A stretch of 64,000 bases of DNA from Diaporthe sp. PMI_573 (Eukaryota > Ascomycota > Sordariomycetes > Diaporthales > Diaporthaceae). The stretch covers positions 682,001 through 746,000 of the forward strand of contig JAJTUP010000008.1 in NCBI GenBank assembly GCA_021399435.1. The letters are read 5' to 3'. The notes below the pieces were generated by a model. The model saw nothing but the letters and a program-made list of their open reading frames with translations, was not told the DNA's origin and did not search any database. Shown piece by piece: positions 1-10,681 of this stretch (position 1 is its first letter; every line of letters begins with the position of its first letter). A program made the translations under genes and the position numbers.

Positions 1-558
1 GCTGACCACCTGCTTCTTTCCTCCCCAAAAAGCGGCGACAACGTGGGCCCAGAAGATGGCGCACCATAAGAACCTATTTTGAGCCATGGCCGCGATGGGT
101 GCTGGAAGGAAAGAGGGCAGGTGGAAGGGAGAGGTTTGGGAGCTGTCGTCAACTTTCTGGTGGAATAAATCGGCCAAGGTCAACTGGAAGAGAAGGAAGA
201 GGTAAGAAGGAAGGTTGCCGCAGCCGTTACGAAACGGAAGTTGCGAAAGGTGTGAGGTACCTCTTTCCTGACCTTCCCAGGTGTTTCCTAGGTCTGAGTC
301 GACCGCTCTTACAGAATAGAAAATCGGACGAAGGATAGAATGGAGAAGGGTTGAAATCCAAAGCATCACGCAGGCGATAAGACAATGGAAAGTGGGCAGG
401 CAGAGCGCTGCGTACTCATGAAGATTTCGAGCACCACCACGTTTCTCTGTCTGAGAAAGGATACAAGAACGAGTGTCGAGTTGCTTCTATACTAATCTAC
501 TAATTTAGATATTACATTCTCATCCAAGAAATTGGCCCGACAGCGTCAGAAGCTCAAA
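1..558. other. non-coding, no gene seen
   Basis: This stretch lies downstream of the GMC oxidoreductase stop codon. Open frames are short, start on non-ATG codons and show none of the third-position C/G preference of the real genes here. It probably contains the 3' untranslated region of the oxidoreductase transcript (minus strand) and a spacer. I see no RNA gene or repeat. Confidence 0.6.
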
Positions 559-2544
559 CTATCCGTTCAGAATGACATCTGCCGCCTTCTCGCTCATAAT
601 GAAGATCGGAGCCTGGATGAAAATACCAGGGATACGCGGGAAAACGCTCGCATCGACGACCCTTAGGCCCGCGACACCCCTCACGCGGAACTTGCTGTCC
701 AAGACCGCCAGCGGGTCGTTATCAGCCCCGATCGGGCACGTACACGAGGCATGGTGCCCCCATGCGTGATCCTTGATGTACGTCCTCAGGTCGTCGTCCG
801 AGACGACGTCGGGGCCGGGCCTCTCCTCCACGAAGCCGTCGCCCCCGAGGATCGCGTACGAGTTGTACCGCCTCAGGGCCTCCCTCGACATGTTGAGCGC
901 TTGCACCATGGCGGCCAGGTCAAGGTCGTCCGCGCCTCCTTCCGTCGTGCCCGTGTCGAAGTAGTTGAAGTTGATAATCGGGGTGTCGAGCGGGTCTGTT
1001 GACCGAAGCTGGACCGTGCCGGCGCGGTTGCGTGTGTGGGCTTTGAGCGTGTACCACGAGAAGTGCTTGTGGTCCCTAACTGCGTCGTCGCCCCATCGAG
1101 GGAAGTACCCGGTGAAGTCGACTGGGCCTCCGAAGATGTACAAGTCGATATCGGAGTTGGCCGCTGCCTCGGAGTTGACGGCCATGGTGGCAGCAAGCCC
1201 GTTGGTGGCGTACGCTCCACGAGCCCCGAGGATGTAAGGGCTGTTTTGCCAGCGCGTCAGACATCGGTCTTGTGCCTTGCCGTCAAAGGTGCAGCCATCC
1301 AAGAGCTTGAAATCAGTAGGATGCTTGACATTGACATTGATCTCGTAGCGGTCCTGCATGTTGGTTCCAACTCCAGGCAGGTCTTTGATCACTGGGATTC
1401 CGAATCCCTCCAGTTCAGCCCTGGGGCCGACTCCGCTGAGCTTGAGGATCTGAGGGGTGTTAAAGGCGCCGCCCGAGAGGATCACCTCTTTGGTTGCCCT
1501 AGCGGACCCAGGAGTTCCTGACCCGCCACTCAGCGGGCTTGCTCGGTAGAGATATCTGCCGTCCAAGAACTCGACACCTGTTGCTCGAGGTGTTGTGCCG
1601 CTCTGGTCGAAGACGACTTTAGTAACATGGGTATTCTGGCGCACGGTCAAGGGGAAACCCTTTGCGACTGTGTCTGTGATGTGATCGCGAACGGAAATCC
1701 GCGTGCCGTCGTTCATGATAAGAGGGATCTGAAAGAAGCCCTGGGCACTATCACGCTTGGGGTCCGTCCGACTATTGGGATCAACCAACAGTGTCTTGGC
1801 GAGTCCGGTGACAGCAGCCAACGGATCGGGCCCGACACCCATCACAGCGGCTCCGCTGGCAAGCTGTCGGGTGAGCTTCAGATCTTGAAGCAGAATGCTT
1901 GGGTCTGTTGGCTCGACATTTTGCCACGAGTAAACACGGTCGAGGTACTGGTTCATGTTCGCTGCGGACCACGATGTATCCCCTGTGAGCTGGGCGATTC
2001 CATTCCAGTCGCTCGCATGCGGCGTTATCCAAATCAAGGCATTGTGAGTGACGCTGCCTCCCAGAGTTGCTGTTACAAACGTTAGTATGTACATCCAGGC
2101 ACTATCACCGTAGAACATCCACGAAGCTGGGACTGGCTTACCAGCTCGGGGGTAGAGTATGCCCAGTGGCGTAGCTCCTGATGGTGGATTCGGGCCAACG
2201 TGGTACTGGTAAGGACCAGTCTCATACGTGAACTTTGGGTCCCGTTTGGCGCGTTCTTGATCCTGGTAATGGTTGACAAAGATGTCCCAGCTCAGTTTCG
2301 GGTCCTGCGTTACCACAGCTTGGTAACCAGGCACGGTGATGTTGACATTGCCGCCCTGATCGTCTCCGGCCTCGATCAAGAGAGTCTTGTGCCCTGATAT
2401 AGCCAGTCTGCAGGCAAGCGGACCTCCTCCGGCACCGCTGCCGACAACGATATACTCATACTCCTGTACTTGGCGGTCCTCGAGGGGAGTGGCCGCAGCC
2501 AGCACTGGGAGGAGCAGCGAAGAGACGAGGTTCGAGATCCTCAT
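559..2544 (-). CDS. secreted GMC-family FAD oxidoreductase
   Basis: An intronless frame of 661 residues. The ATG at 2544 is chosen because the 26 upstream in-frame codons begin at a GTG and the ATG opens a good signal peptide (MRISNLVSSLLLPVLAAATP). A Rossmann dinucleotide motif GSGAGGG lies at about residues 35-41, followed by an acidic residue in LLIEAGD that should bind the FAD ribose. The C-terminal GMC domain holds HHASCTCPIG (catalytic His near 598) and ends in SEKAADVI. The second active-site position, usually His or Asn, reads Gln in FIQAPIF (near 644). Glucose, aryl-alcohol, choline and cellobiose oxidoreductases share this fold, so the substrate (sugar, alcohol or other) cannot be named. 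Probably extracellular. The family assignment is firm; the reaction is not. Confidence 0.9.
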   Translation of the reverse strand: MRISNLVSSLLLPVLAAATPLEDRQVQEYEYIVVGSGAGGGPLACRLAISGHKTLLIEAGDDQGGNVNITVPGYQAVVTQDPKLSWDIFVNHYQDQERAKRDPKFTYETGPYQYHVGPNPPSGATPLGILYPRAGKPVPASWMFYGDSAWMYILTFVTATLGGSVTHNALIWITPHASDWNGIAQLTGDTSWSAANMNQYLDRVYSWQNVEPTDPSILLQDLKLTRQLASGAAVMGVGPDPLAAVTGLAKTLLVDPNSRTDPKRDSAQGFFQIPLIMNDGTRISVRDHITDTVAKGFPLTVRQNTHVTKVVFDQSGTTPRATGVEFLDGRYLYRASPLSGGSGTPGSARATKEVILSGGAFNTPQILKLSGVGPRAELEGFGIPVIKDLPGVGTNMQDRYEINVNVKHPTDFKLLDGCTFDGKAQDRCLTRWQNSPYILGARGAYATNGLAATMAVNSEAAANSDIDLYIFGGPVDFTGYFPRWGDDAVRDHKHFSWYTLKAHTRNRAGTVQLRSTDPLDTPIINFNYFDTGTTEGGADDLDLAAMVQALNMSREALRRYNSYAILGGDGFVEERPGPDVVSDDDLRTYIKDHAWGHHASCTCPIGADNDPLAVLDSKFRVRGVAGLRVVDASVFPRIPGIFIQAPIFIMSEKAADVILNG

Positions 2545-4238
2545 GGCTGTGTGAGATATTCTAGGCGAGGGACAACACAGACCTTGGAGCCTTGAGGCGC
2601 TCGCGAGACCGGCGGAAGACACGAGAATATATACGAGGGTTTGTTATGGTGCATCATGGGCGGGCGCAAGGCACAAGGCCCAGTCACTCGCCCAGGTGGC
2701 TAGCAAGCGGTAGGTAGCGCCATTGTGGAAGCGTTGTCACTGCGCTTAGGAAGCGGCTGAGACAGTATCCCATTTCGGGTTGCATCGCCCGCAACGGACG
2801 AACTAGATTTACCTAAATATTGCGTCCGGCCGGCTGGTGGCCCCCCAGAGTGACCTCCCTAAAAGAGGTCTGATGGCCGCTGCCAAGCCGCGCCGGCCCT
2901 TGTGAGCAATATCATATCACCCCCCGAGTCAAAGGCGAGTAAGTGCTGGGCAGCTGAAGTATCCCCTGCTGTCGAGAGCCATACGCGGGGGACGAGCGTT
3001 GGGGGCACCTAATGCAAACGGCTAGTACCGATCTCTGGAAGGCAGTCAGACGGACCAGAACGGATCGGCGGCAGATCCTTGGGCGTGGACGCGGGCGAGG
3101 CTAAACCCGACAGTCATTGACGCCTCACTAGGGCGCCTAAGAATCGCGCCGATGCGTTTAGCTGCGTGCTACTGAAATTTCACTGCGATGTGACGTTGAC
3201 CATAGAACAAAAGGAACGGAAGACGGGAGGTCCAGCTCGGCGTGATGCTAGTCACGCATACCAGGGAGCTGTGGAGCGGCGGGTTGCACAAACAGGCCTC
3301 GCATTAGTGAAAGTGGAAGCTGGGCCGGTCCTGCGTTCAGGGGTAATGTAGCCGCATGATACTCACCTGCCAGTAGAGTAAACCCCGGCCCCTTCGAATA
3401 TTGGAAGAGCCGCCTGCCAGATCAAGGAACACATCTCGCCAATGCTCGTATTTCATGCACTCCAAAAACTCGGGTACCACCTTGAAATTTGGGCAGGACA
3501 TGAAGAATGCCCGGCTGTTGGGGGCGCCTGTCATGCGGACGTGGTCTCTCGTATGTGTGACACGATGATCCGGGACAAAGATCCGAGGCTGTGTTGGACT
3601 GGAAAGGAGTGTAGGACAACACGCACCCGGGCACGTTTCCATTTCAGGTCCTTTGCGTGGTCTCGCCCTGGGCTAATGAGTTGCCTTCCTATGGTTTATT
3701 CATGCAAATTTTAACTATCCTCTACTCAAGCCTAAAACTTCTTGCATTCCTTTTGGGGATGTCAACAGTGTGGTCAGCCTTGTGGGGCGATTAGATTTGA
3801 TTCACTCGATCGCAAGATCGTAGCTTATTATTATACCTAGAGTGGGTGTTCCTGAATCCTCTGTCGAGGGAGAGTTGTGAAGACAAGTGCCGGGTGGTTG
3901 CTCAAGTGCTCGATAGTAGCGGACGACGTCCTGTCAAGATCTCAAATGGCATCCAATGCCTGATTGGCCATGCAGAATTGAGTTGGGTATCCCAATCTGT
4001 CTGAATGAGCGAGTGACAGGTTCATCCGATGATGGCAAAGTGCAGTCAGTGATTGCATGGGATGACCGGCTGGGGTGGTCAAGGCCAGCGTTGGGTGCTG
4101 TTCCCTGCCTGCTTATGTCATCACACCCGTCCGGAATTTTCGACCTCATGCCGGAGGTCCATATCCCATCCCGCCGTGTTGCATGCGACCGATGCGCCAT
4201 GTAATCGGCCGCTGCTGCAACCAGTCGCCATAACCCCA
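2545..4238. other. intergenic region between divergent genes
   Basis: Divergent spacer between the GMC oxidoreductase (minus) and mitochondrial L6 (plus). It must hold both promoters. Short frames in it (for example 3337-3642 on the minus strand) lack an ATG or coding bias. I see no repeat, RNA gene or transposon remnant. Confidence 0.55.
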
Positions 4239-5158
4239 ATGCTTGCACCCAGCAGAGCGAGGGCCTTTGCGCCCTCGTTCGTAGTGACATTACCCTCCTT
4301 TCTTGTCCCGGCCTTCCAGAACTGTGCGCCTGCACCAGCTGCGCGGCGGCAGTTTTCCGCGTCGACCCCGAGACCCTCGAAGCTGGGCCGCACCCCGATC
4401 TCGATCCCGCCCGGCGTCGAACTTACCATCGGCGAGCCCTACATCCTGAAGGACTTCACGACATACAAACAGACTCCTAGGCGGACGGTGACGGTCACAG
4501 GACCTCTAGGTACGCCTCGCGCCGACGGAATGGCTCTGGCACAGCAGCTCCATGTCTGACCTCTATCCCGAGCTGACATCCATGCGCGACTCAACAGGAA
4601 AGCTCGACCTCAACGTGCCCCCGTTTCTGAAGCTCGACCATGACCCGGCAGCCAGGAGGTTGACCCTCGACATAGAGGACAACGAGCAGAAGCAACAGAA
4701 GGAGATGTGGGGTACGATCTACACAGCGCTCGCAGCAGCCCGCCCTCGCGAACCAGACCACGTTCACTGACAAGCAACCCGCGTTTCCAGGCACGACATG
4801 GGCATACATCCAGCGGTACATAATCGGCGTGTCAGAAGGGCACACGGCCGTCATGCGGCTCGTGGGTATCGGCTACAGAGCGTCCATCGACAAGCGGCCC
4901 GCGCTGGAGCAGTACCCGGGCCAGGACTTTGTGTGCCTGCGGCTGGGATTCTCGCACCCGATCGACCTGGGAGTCCCCGAGGGGGTCAAGGCGTCGACGC
5001 CCCAGCCCACGCGTATCCTGCTCGAGGGCATCAACAGGGAGAAGGTCATGCAGTTCGCGGCCGAGATCCGCAGGTGGAGAGTGCCGGAGCCCTACAAGGG
5101 GAAGGGGATATTCGTCAACAACGAGACTATCAAGCTGAAGCAGAAGAAGATCAAGTGA
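4239..5158 (+). CDS. MRPL6: mitochondrial ribosomal protein uL6m (L6)
   Basis: Three exons: 4239-4509, 4598-4711 and 4791-5158, giving about 250 residues. Introns are gtacgc...caacag and gtacga...ttccag, both phase 1. Joining them restores the L6 signature TVTGPLGKLDLNVPPF across the first junction and MWGTTWAYIQRYIIGV across the second. The N-terminus (MLAPSRARAFAPSF, then RRQFSAS) is rich in Arg, Ser and Ala with no acidic residues, as in mitochondrial presequences. The C-terminal L6 repeat ends in a Lys-rich tail (KLKQKKIK). It is a component of the large mitoribosomal subunit near the sarcin-ricin loop. The ATG at 4239 is the one that opens the targeting sequence; upstream in-frame codons look non-coding. 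Confidence 0.93.
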
Positions 5159-5684
5159 GGGAGGACTTCGAACGCGGGAGGAAGGTGGAGGCTAAGGAGA
5201 CAAGGGTTGGTGGTGGTGGTGGTTGTGGCCGCTATGCTGCTCCGGTATGCGATCTGTGCCGTTACTTACGCTGCTACAATGGCTGCCCTCTTGATATGCA
5301 GGTCATTCGTAGCATGTACAATACAAAATATGTCCTGGAAATGTGTGAACATATTTTGCGGCGGTGGACTCGGCCACAAGTATTTTTGCCATGGACCTGA
5401 CACAGCGAACAGATTAATCAACGCTCTTAATTTCAAAATTATGTCTCTGATACAACCAATTGCAGCTACCTCTAAATTGATTACGACACACAGGCTAGTG
5501 CCGCCGGCATCCGAAGGACTCAGCACAGCCTGAGCAGCTGCATGTGCTCAACACCATAAGCAGCCATACCAGGACAACTGCCAAGTGAACAGAATCTTGT
5601 GATCCTCTGAATGGTATCGCGGATATTGATTTGGTGTTGAGTCAGGCTTAGCTTGCGCCACGTTGGTTTCATAGCTTTCTGGCG
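5159..5684. other. non-coding spacer
   Basis: Spacer between mitochondrial L6 (plus) and the minus-strand candidate gene ending at 5685. A GTGGTGGTGGTGG microrepeat lies near 5210-5222, just after the L6 stop. No gene seen. Confidence 0.5.
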
Positions 5685-6644
5685 TTATGACGACCCGGCT
5701 GAATTCTGCTGCTTTCGCTTCTTTCGCATCCTCCGGCTGTGATGGAACCCAAGAGAGTAGGCATACTCGTGGGTATCATCCCAAGCGAAAGACTTGGGCC
5801 GGGTACGCTCGGAAGAGGGCTCGGACAGGCTGAGGTTGGTCTCAGAGAGTCCATCATTCTCATGCCCCACATAATATCTCCATGGATTATGACCATCATA
5901 GGGGGGAGGACTATCGTTGTGAGGACCATCGCGGGAAGCAGGACTTGCATGGCTGGGAAATCCACTGCAGGAATCATCATAGCTAGGAGGACCATCCCTA
6001 GGGAATTCCGCGGTTCGTTCCAAAGAGTCGGTATCAGTCTGGTTACTGGGTACTCTCCCAGAATATTCTGGTGGACAGTGGCTTGGGGTCGCGCGAGTAC
6101 GGATGCTGGGTCCGGTTACTGTCTCTACAGAAACTTCGGATCTTCCCGAATCGCTGTAACCGTCACTCGCACTCCAGAGACAGGGGCTCGATGAAGTGGT
6201 GTTGCACCTCGTCCGTCTGATTCGTCGTGGATCAATCGACCTGTCCTGGTGCTGGAATGCTCTGTGCCATCCGAGGGCGTGTATTGTCTCCCTGCGCTCG
6301 GGATGCTATTTGCACCACTCTGATAGGAAGAGTTTCCTCGTCGGGCTGGCTCGCGACGCTCGTGGTCGCGAGGATAGTGGCCAGCAGGCTCATGGTCCCG
6401 ATGATCGTTCTCTCGATGCTTGTGATGCCGATGCTTGTGGCCATGTCTAACCCGTCCTTGTCCGCCGTGCGTACTATCATCGATGGAAAATGTTCCCTCA
6501 GACGGTGTGTTCCCAGGAGGGTAGTATTGATACCGGCTCATCTCCGGCTCAATCTGCTGTGGCCTTATCGACAGGTTTCGAATGGAGCTACCCAGCGGCT
6601 GCTGCTCTTCTCGATGACTCCTTCGGAACACGACTTTCGAGGTT
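5685..6644 (-). CDS. candidate disordered hypothetical protein, exons uncertain
   Basis: I do not recognise this gene. Two minus-strand segments in different frames look coding. The upstream one (about 6644-6200) is Ser/Pro/His/Arg rich with a histidine cluster (HGHKHRHHKHREND). The downstream one (about 6160-5685) carries two PPxY-like motifs (GPPSYDD and SPPPYDG) and a basic C-terminus (SRRMRKKRKQQNS). A donor at about 6209 (gtgcaa, weak) and an acceptor near 6125 (ctgtag) would join the frames through ...SDGR-ETVTGPS. The upstream segment is preceded by a ctgtag acceptor at about 6645, so at least one further 5' exon is expected and its start is not resolved. A minus-strand frame at 7060-7501 could be part of the same gene. 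It may equally be a degraded gene. Confidence 0.35.
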
Positions 6645-8985
6645 GGCTACAGTGAATGTATGTATGAGCTGGGCCGTCTCTGTCTAATATGTATTTAGGA
6701 CATACATGGGTTTAGGTTTTCTCGTTCGGTACAGCTCTCGATGGTAATTATGAAGGTGTAGTCAAGAAGCGATGGTGGCATGATACCCGAGGCTTGGTGT
6801 TGAAAGATCCGGGGGGGGGGGGAAGGCCAGGGGCGGTATATTTATACTGCTCAGTTGTGTGCATCATAGCTCCGTGTGAGCAACTGTGGATGCGCAAGCG
6901 CAGGAGTTTTCTCACTCACAGGGCTCCGTTTCATCGGGACTTGCGTGACGAGGAAATGTGACGGCTTCCAAATGCTCCAGCATCTGCGGGTTAGGCCACT
7001 TAAACACGCGAACGACAAGATTCTTGTTAGTGGTGTGGAGACACTACCTGCGACTCTACGTTTCTGTGGAAGCTCGCCAACTGATTCCTTTTGATATTGA
7101 TCCTCGCTCTCAGCGTACAAATTCTCCGGACGCCTGTTTCTGAGACCACTCTGGATAGAAACCCGACCTCGGTCAAGTGTTGGCACCGCATAGCTGTAGC
7201 TGTCATCATACTTCTTTTGGGACTCTTTGGCGGTACCAGCCTGGCTTGAGATAGTACAGCAGCCATGAAAATTCTTTTGACATGGAGAAAGAGCTCGCAG
7301 ATGATGATGACTCCCCTCTTTACGCCCAGATTGTGTAATTGACTTGCGTGGTTGATCTTGAAAGCCTTGATCAATGAGAAACGAAGCCTCGTCCGTCCAA
7401 TTCCTGGCCCCGATTGCTTTACAAGATGTGTCACTTTTCTCAATTCGCCACAGGAATTTTGTTTCGCTTATGTGATCCCCATTCCCTCGGAAGACGACCA
7501 TCTGGGTCTATCGCTCCTTAACATGGATAGTTACCTGTGTAGTGGCCGAAGAGATTATACTGAGACGTGCGAGAGACGACTGTGTCTTAGTCATTCAATG
7601 AAATAAATAAGCTGACAGAAAGTAGAGTTCCTTCTCGGGAGGTGCTTCTTCCACAAAGCCACTGGGCTCACGGGCAAGTACTCATTTTTCTCGATCATCC
7701 TATGACTCCGGTATTGAAGGGCTCTGGAACGACTGGTTAACGACAGGAAGTGACACTCATAGACTCAGAAGGGTTAGCCCTGTGACAATGTCCCCGGCTA
7801 CCAACTATTACGGTAAAAACCAATGGTAAGCCCAAGATTGTCCAAAATATGCTGCCGAATGGTGGAAATCATAGTCACGAGTTGTCATGAGTCTCACGCA
7901 GTCAGAGAAGCAGGCCAGGCCCATCTGAGAAGTCGAACAATCATGCGCATGAATACTTGTGAATGAGCTGAAGTTCCATAACGGAAGACCATGTGGCCTC
8001 ATAGACTCGCACATTGGTAAATGTAATTTAGCATAACTTGAAATGAACCAAGCTTACAACAGACTGCTTTAAGTCGAGCATTCTTTGATATGGTGCAATT
8101 CATCTGCTTGAATATACTATGTAAGTATATACTATGTAAGTGTTGTACTCCAACCGCCCGGGCCGCAGCCTTGTCCCACACACCTGCGCAACCCAGCAAT
8201 TACAACAGCCTCCTTTCCAACAAACCCTTGGCTAAATATTTCTACAGCAACATTCGTCGAACTTATCTCTGCCAAGAGTACTTAGTTTGGATTCTTCAAG
8301 TTGAATGAGCTGGGGAGATTGAACCGTTGTACACAGTAAGAACGCTCCGCGTCCCGTGACGAAGCGAGCTCGGGTCAAGACCCGCTCCGCTGAATCAATA
8401 CCGGAGCGATTGGGGGGGGGGGACACCAGGGGCGTCTGGCAGGGGCACGACTCAGCGCGGGTCGGGTCGTCGGACAGGCATTGCGGCTCGGACGTGCAGG
8501 GCGACTCCCGATGGAGGAGCAGCCTTGGCACTCTGACTTGCAGATGCTTGCTTTTTCGCATACGCACACCAAATGCCCAGACAGATGGTTTTGCCCATCC
8601 ACAAGCGCAGATGGTCACTCAACAGCCAAGAAGGACCATTAGACGCTCGCATTTCCTGCTCTACCTCGTGATCACTGTCATCCTGGCTCTGGTATTCTCA
8701 AGAGCCACCCCACGGCTGTCCGCCCTGCTCAACCATCTCGGGGTCCGAACGTCGTCATCGGTGGGTATTCCAGGGTCACTGAGGGGCATTTTACCCCTCC
8801 ACTCTTTCCTGACTGTCAGCCAGGCAAACCAAATTCATAGAAACCACGTCTCACACTGTGACAAGGTGAGTTTCCTTCCCTTCTGGAAGTCGGCCAGTCT
8901 CCCCTTTTGGTCACTCCATCTCACCTTGCAACACCAAAATAAAACCTCGCAAAACCCCTCCTGACCTTTTCAAACACACCAAAAG
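6645..8985. other. gene-poor spacer, possible exon and leader
   Basis: This contains a minus-strand open frame from an ATG at 7501 to about 7065 with a moderately protein-like stretch (YDDSYSYAVPTLDRGR) that may be an upstream exon of the 5.7-6.6 kb candidate. Two G homopolymers lie near 6810-6822 and 8410-8421. The last 375 bases hold a reading frame from an ATG at 8611, in frame with HAL2 and encoding a hydrophobic segment; it is discussed as a possible alternative 5' exon. No transposon or RNA gene is recognised. Confidence 0.4.
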
Positions 8986-10047
8986 ATGGCCGCATATGCA
9001 AAGGAGCTCGAGGTGGCCCAGCTGGCCGTCCAGCGCGCCACCATCCTGACCAAGCGGGTCTTCCACGAGCGCGCAAAGGGCACCGTCTCAAAGGACGACA
9101 AGTCACCCGTCACTATCGGTGACTTTGGCGCCCAGGCCCTCATCATCAGCGCCCTCAAGGCCAACTTCCCTGAGGATGAGATCGTCGCCGAGGAGGAGGC
9201 AGAGATGATGCGCTCCGATGCCAACCTCAAGCAGATCGTCTGGGACCTCGTCAGCAGCACAAAGCTGGACGACGCGGCCGCCGAGGAAATTCTCGGGGGG
9301 CCCATCAAGGATGTCGACTCCATGCTGGACATCATCGACAAGGGCGACAGCAAGGGTGGCAACAAGGGCCGGATCTGGGCCATCGACCCCATCGACGGCA
9401 CCAAGGGCTTCCTGCGCGGCGGGCAGTACGCCGTGTGCCTGGGTCTCATGGTCGACGGCGACGTGAAGCTCGGCGTCCTGGGCTGCCCCAACCTGCCCGT
9501 GGATGACTCGGCGCCGCTGACCGCCGACATCGGCTCCAACGCCACAGACGAGGGCCGCGGCGTCCTCTTCTCGGGCGTGCAGGGCCAGGGCGCGGCGAGC
9601 AGGCCGCTCGGGACCGGCGCCCTCGGGGCGGCCAAGGCCATCTCCATGAGGCCCCTGGCCAAGATGTCCGACGCCACCTTCTGCGAGAGCGTCGAGGCGG
9701 GCCACAGCTCCCAGGGCGAGGCCGCCCAGATCGCACAGAAGCTGGGCATCACCAACCCCAGCGTCCGCATGGACTCCCAGGCCAAGTACGCGTCCATCGC
9801 CCGCGGCGCAGGCGACATCTACCTGCGCCTGCCTACGTCCAAGACGTACGTCGAGAAGATTTGGGACCACACCGCGGGCGACCTCATCGTGCGGGAGGCA
9901 GGTGGTCAGGTTACGGATACCACGGGCAAGAGGCTCGACTTCAGCATTGGCAGGACGCTGGCAGAGAACAAGGGTGTCGTTGCGGCCCCGGCGGCTGTAC
10001 ACGGCCAGGTCCTGAAGGCTGTACAGGAGGTTTTGGGAATCAACTAG
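8986..10047 (+). CDS. HAL2: 3'(2'),5'-bisphosphate nucleotidase (Hal2/Met22)
   Basis: An intact 353-residue frame. It hydrolyses 3'-phosphoadenosine 5'-phosphate (PAP) to AMP, removing the by-product of sulfate assimilation; the family is Mg-dependent and inhibited by Li and Na. Metal-site signatures are present: the acidic cluster AEEE near residues 68-71, DPIDGTKGF at 134-142, and IWDHTAGDLIVREAGG towards the C-terminus. Length matches the yeast protein (about 357). The ATG at 8986 starts MAAYAKELEVAQLAVQ, the usual N-terminus of cytosolic fungal homologues. Upstream, an in-frame ATG at 8611 could add a membrane-anchored leader by splicing (donor at 8866, acceptor ending at 8985), so a longer isoform is possible. 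Confidence 0.95.
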   Translation: MAAYAKELEVAQLAVQRATILTKRVFHERAKGTVSKDDKSPVTIGDFGAQALIISALKANFPEDEIVAEEEAEMMRSDANLKQIVWDLVSSTKLDDAAAEEILGGPIKDVDSMLDIIDKGDSKGGNKGRIWAIDPIDGTKGFLRGGQYAVCLGLMVDGDVKLGVLGCPNLPVDDSAPLTADIGSNATDEGRGVLFSGVQGQGAASRPLGTGALGAAKAISMRPLAKMSDATFCESVEAGHSSQGEAAQIAQKLGITNPSVRMDSQAKYASIARGAGDIYLRLPTSKTYVEKIWDHTAGDLIVREAGGQVTDTTGKRLDFSIGRTLAENKGVVAAPAAVHGQVLKAVQEVLGIN

Positions 10048-10681
10048 ACGGTATGAATGTATGAATAGATAGGTTCATGAAGACTCAGACAAAGACAAAA
10101 GTTTCGATCAACCATGGAACCCAGCAGCTAATTACTGTTGTCTTCCATTCCTGTCTTATGGCACCTGCCTACCCAATTACGTCGGCTGAATGATGCCCAA
10201 GCCACGCTTGCTTCGTAGGGTGCGCCAGCAGTTTCCACGGTGGCATCCGACAGTTCCTGGAGGCTCCTTCCATATGACAGAACACTGCTCGATAGCTGCT
10301 TCTGTGGCGAACACTAGGTACTTGGAGGCATACATTCCAGCCCTCTCCTGTGGGACAGTTGCTTGTTTTCTCTGCTTTGAACAACTCCTCCACCACTACA
10401 AACTTATCACACACCCCCCCCCCAGTTCTTGATACCTTCAGAGTTCATTAATAAAAGTCATCATTTTGGAAGTATTCACCTCTCGGTCATTCTCGTATTG
10501 CTGTAGAAGGCCGCTGCCACATCCGTTCAAGAGCAAGGCAGACCACACCTTGACGAAGAGTGACTCGCCTCGTTCAAAAGGTAGTCGACGGGCCTCCTCT
10601 TGTCTCGAAACCTTTACAAATCTGCTGACATATAAAAGAGCACAGTACACCCAAAATCACCTGTTTCTTCTTGCTACGACA
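10048..10681. other. hydrophobin upstream region
   Basis: Spacer between HAL2 and the hydrophobin, both plus strand. It contains a C homopolymer near 10417-10426 and a TATA box about 50 bases before the hydrophobin ATG. No gene seen. Confidence 0.55.
10631..10638 (+). promoter_or_regulatory. TATA box of hydrophobin gene
   Basis: TATAAAAG lies 44-51 bases before the ATG at 10682. A strong TATA box is typical of highly and conditionally expressed fungal genes such as hydrophobins. Such a short leader suggests transcription starts close to the ATG. Confidence 0.55.

Noticed and set aside
6808..6824. G homopolymer (others near 8410 and, as C, near 10417)
   Set aside because: Single homopolymer runs; too short and isolated to call a G-quadruplex array, and prone to sequencing error.
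9103..10002. 299-codon minus-strand frame
   Set aside because: Antisense shadow of HAL2, caused by strong codon bias; no start context, no recognisable domain.
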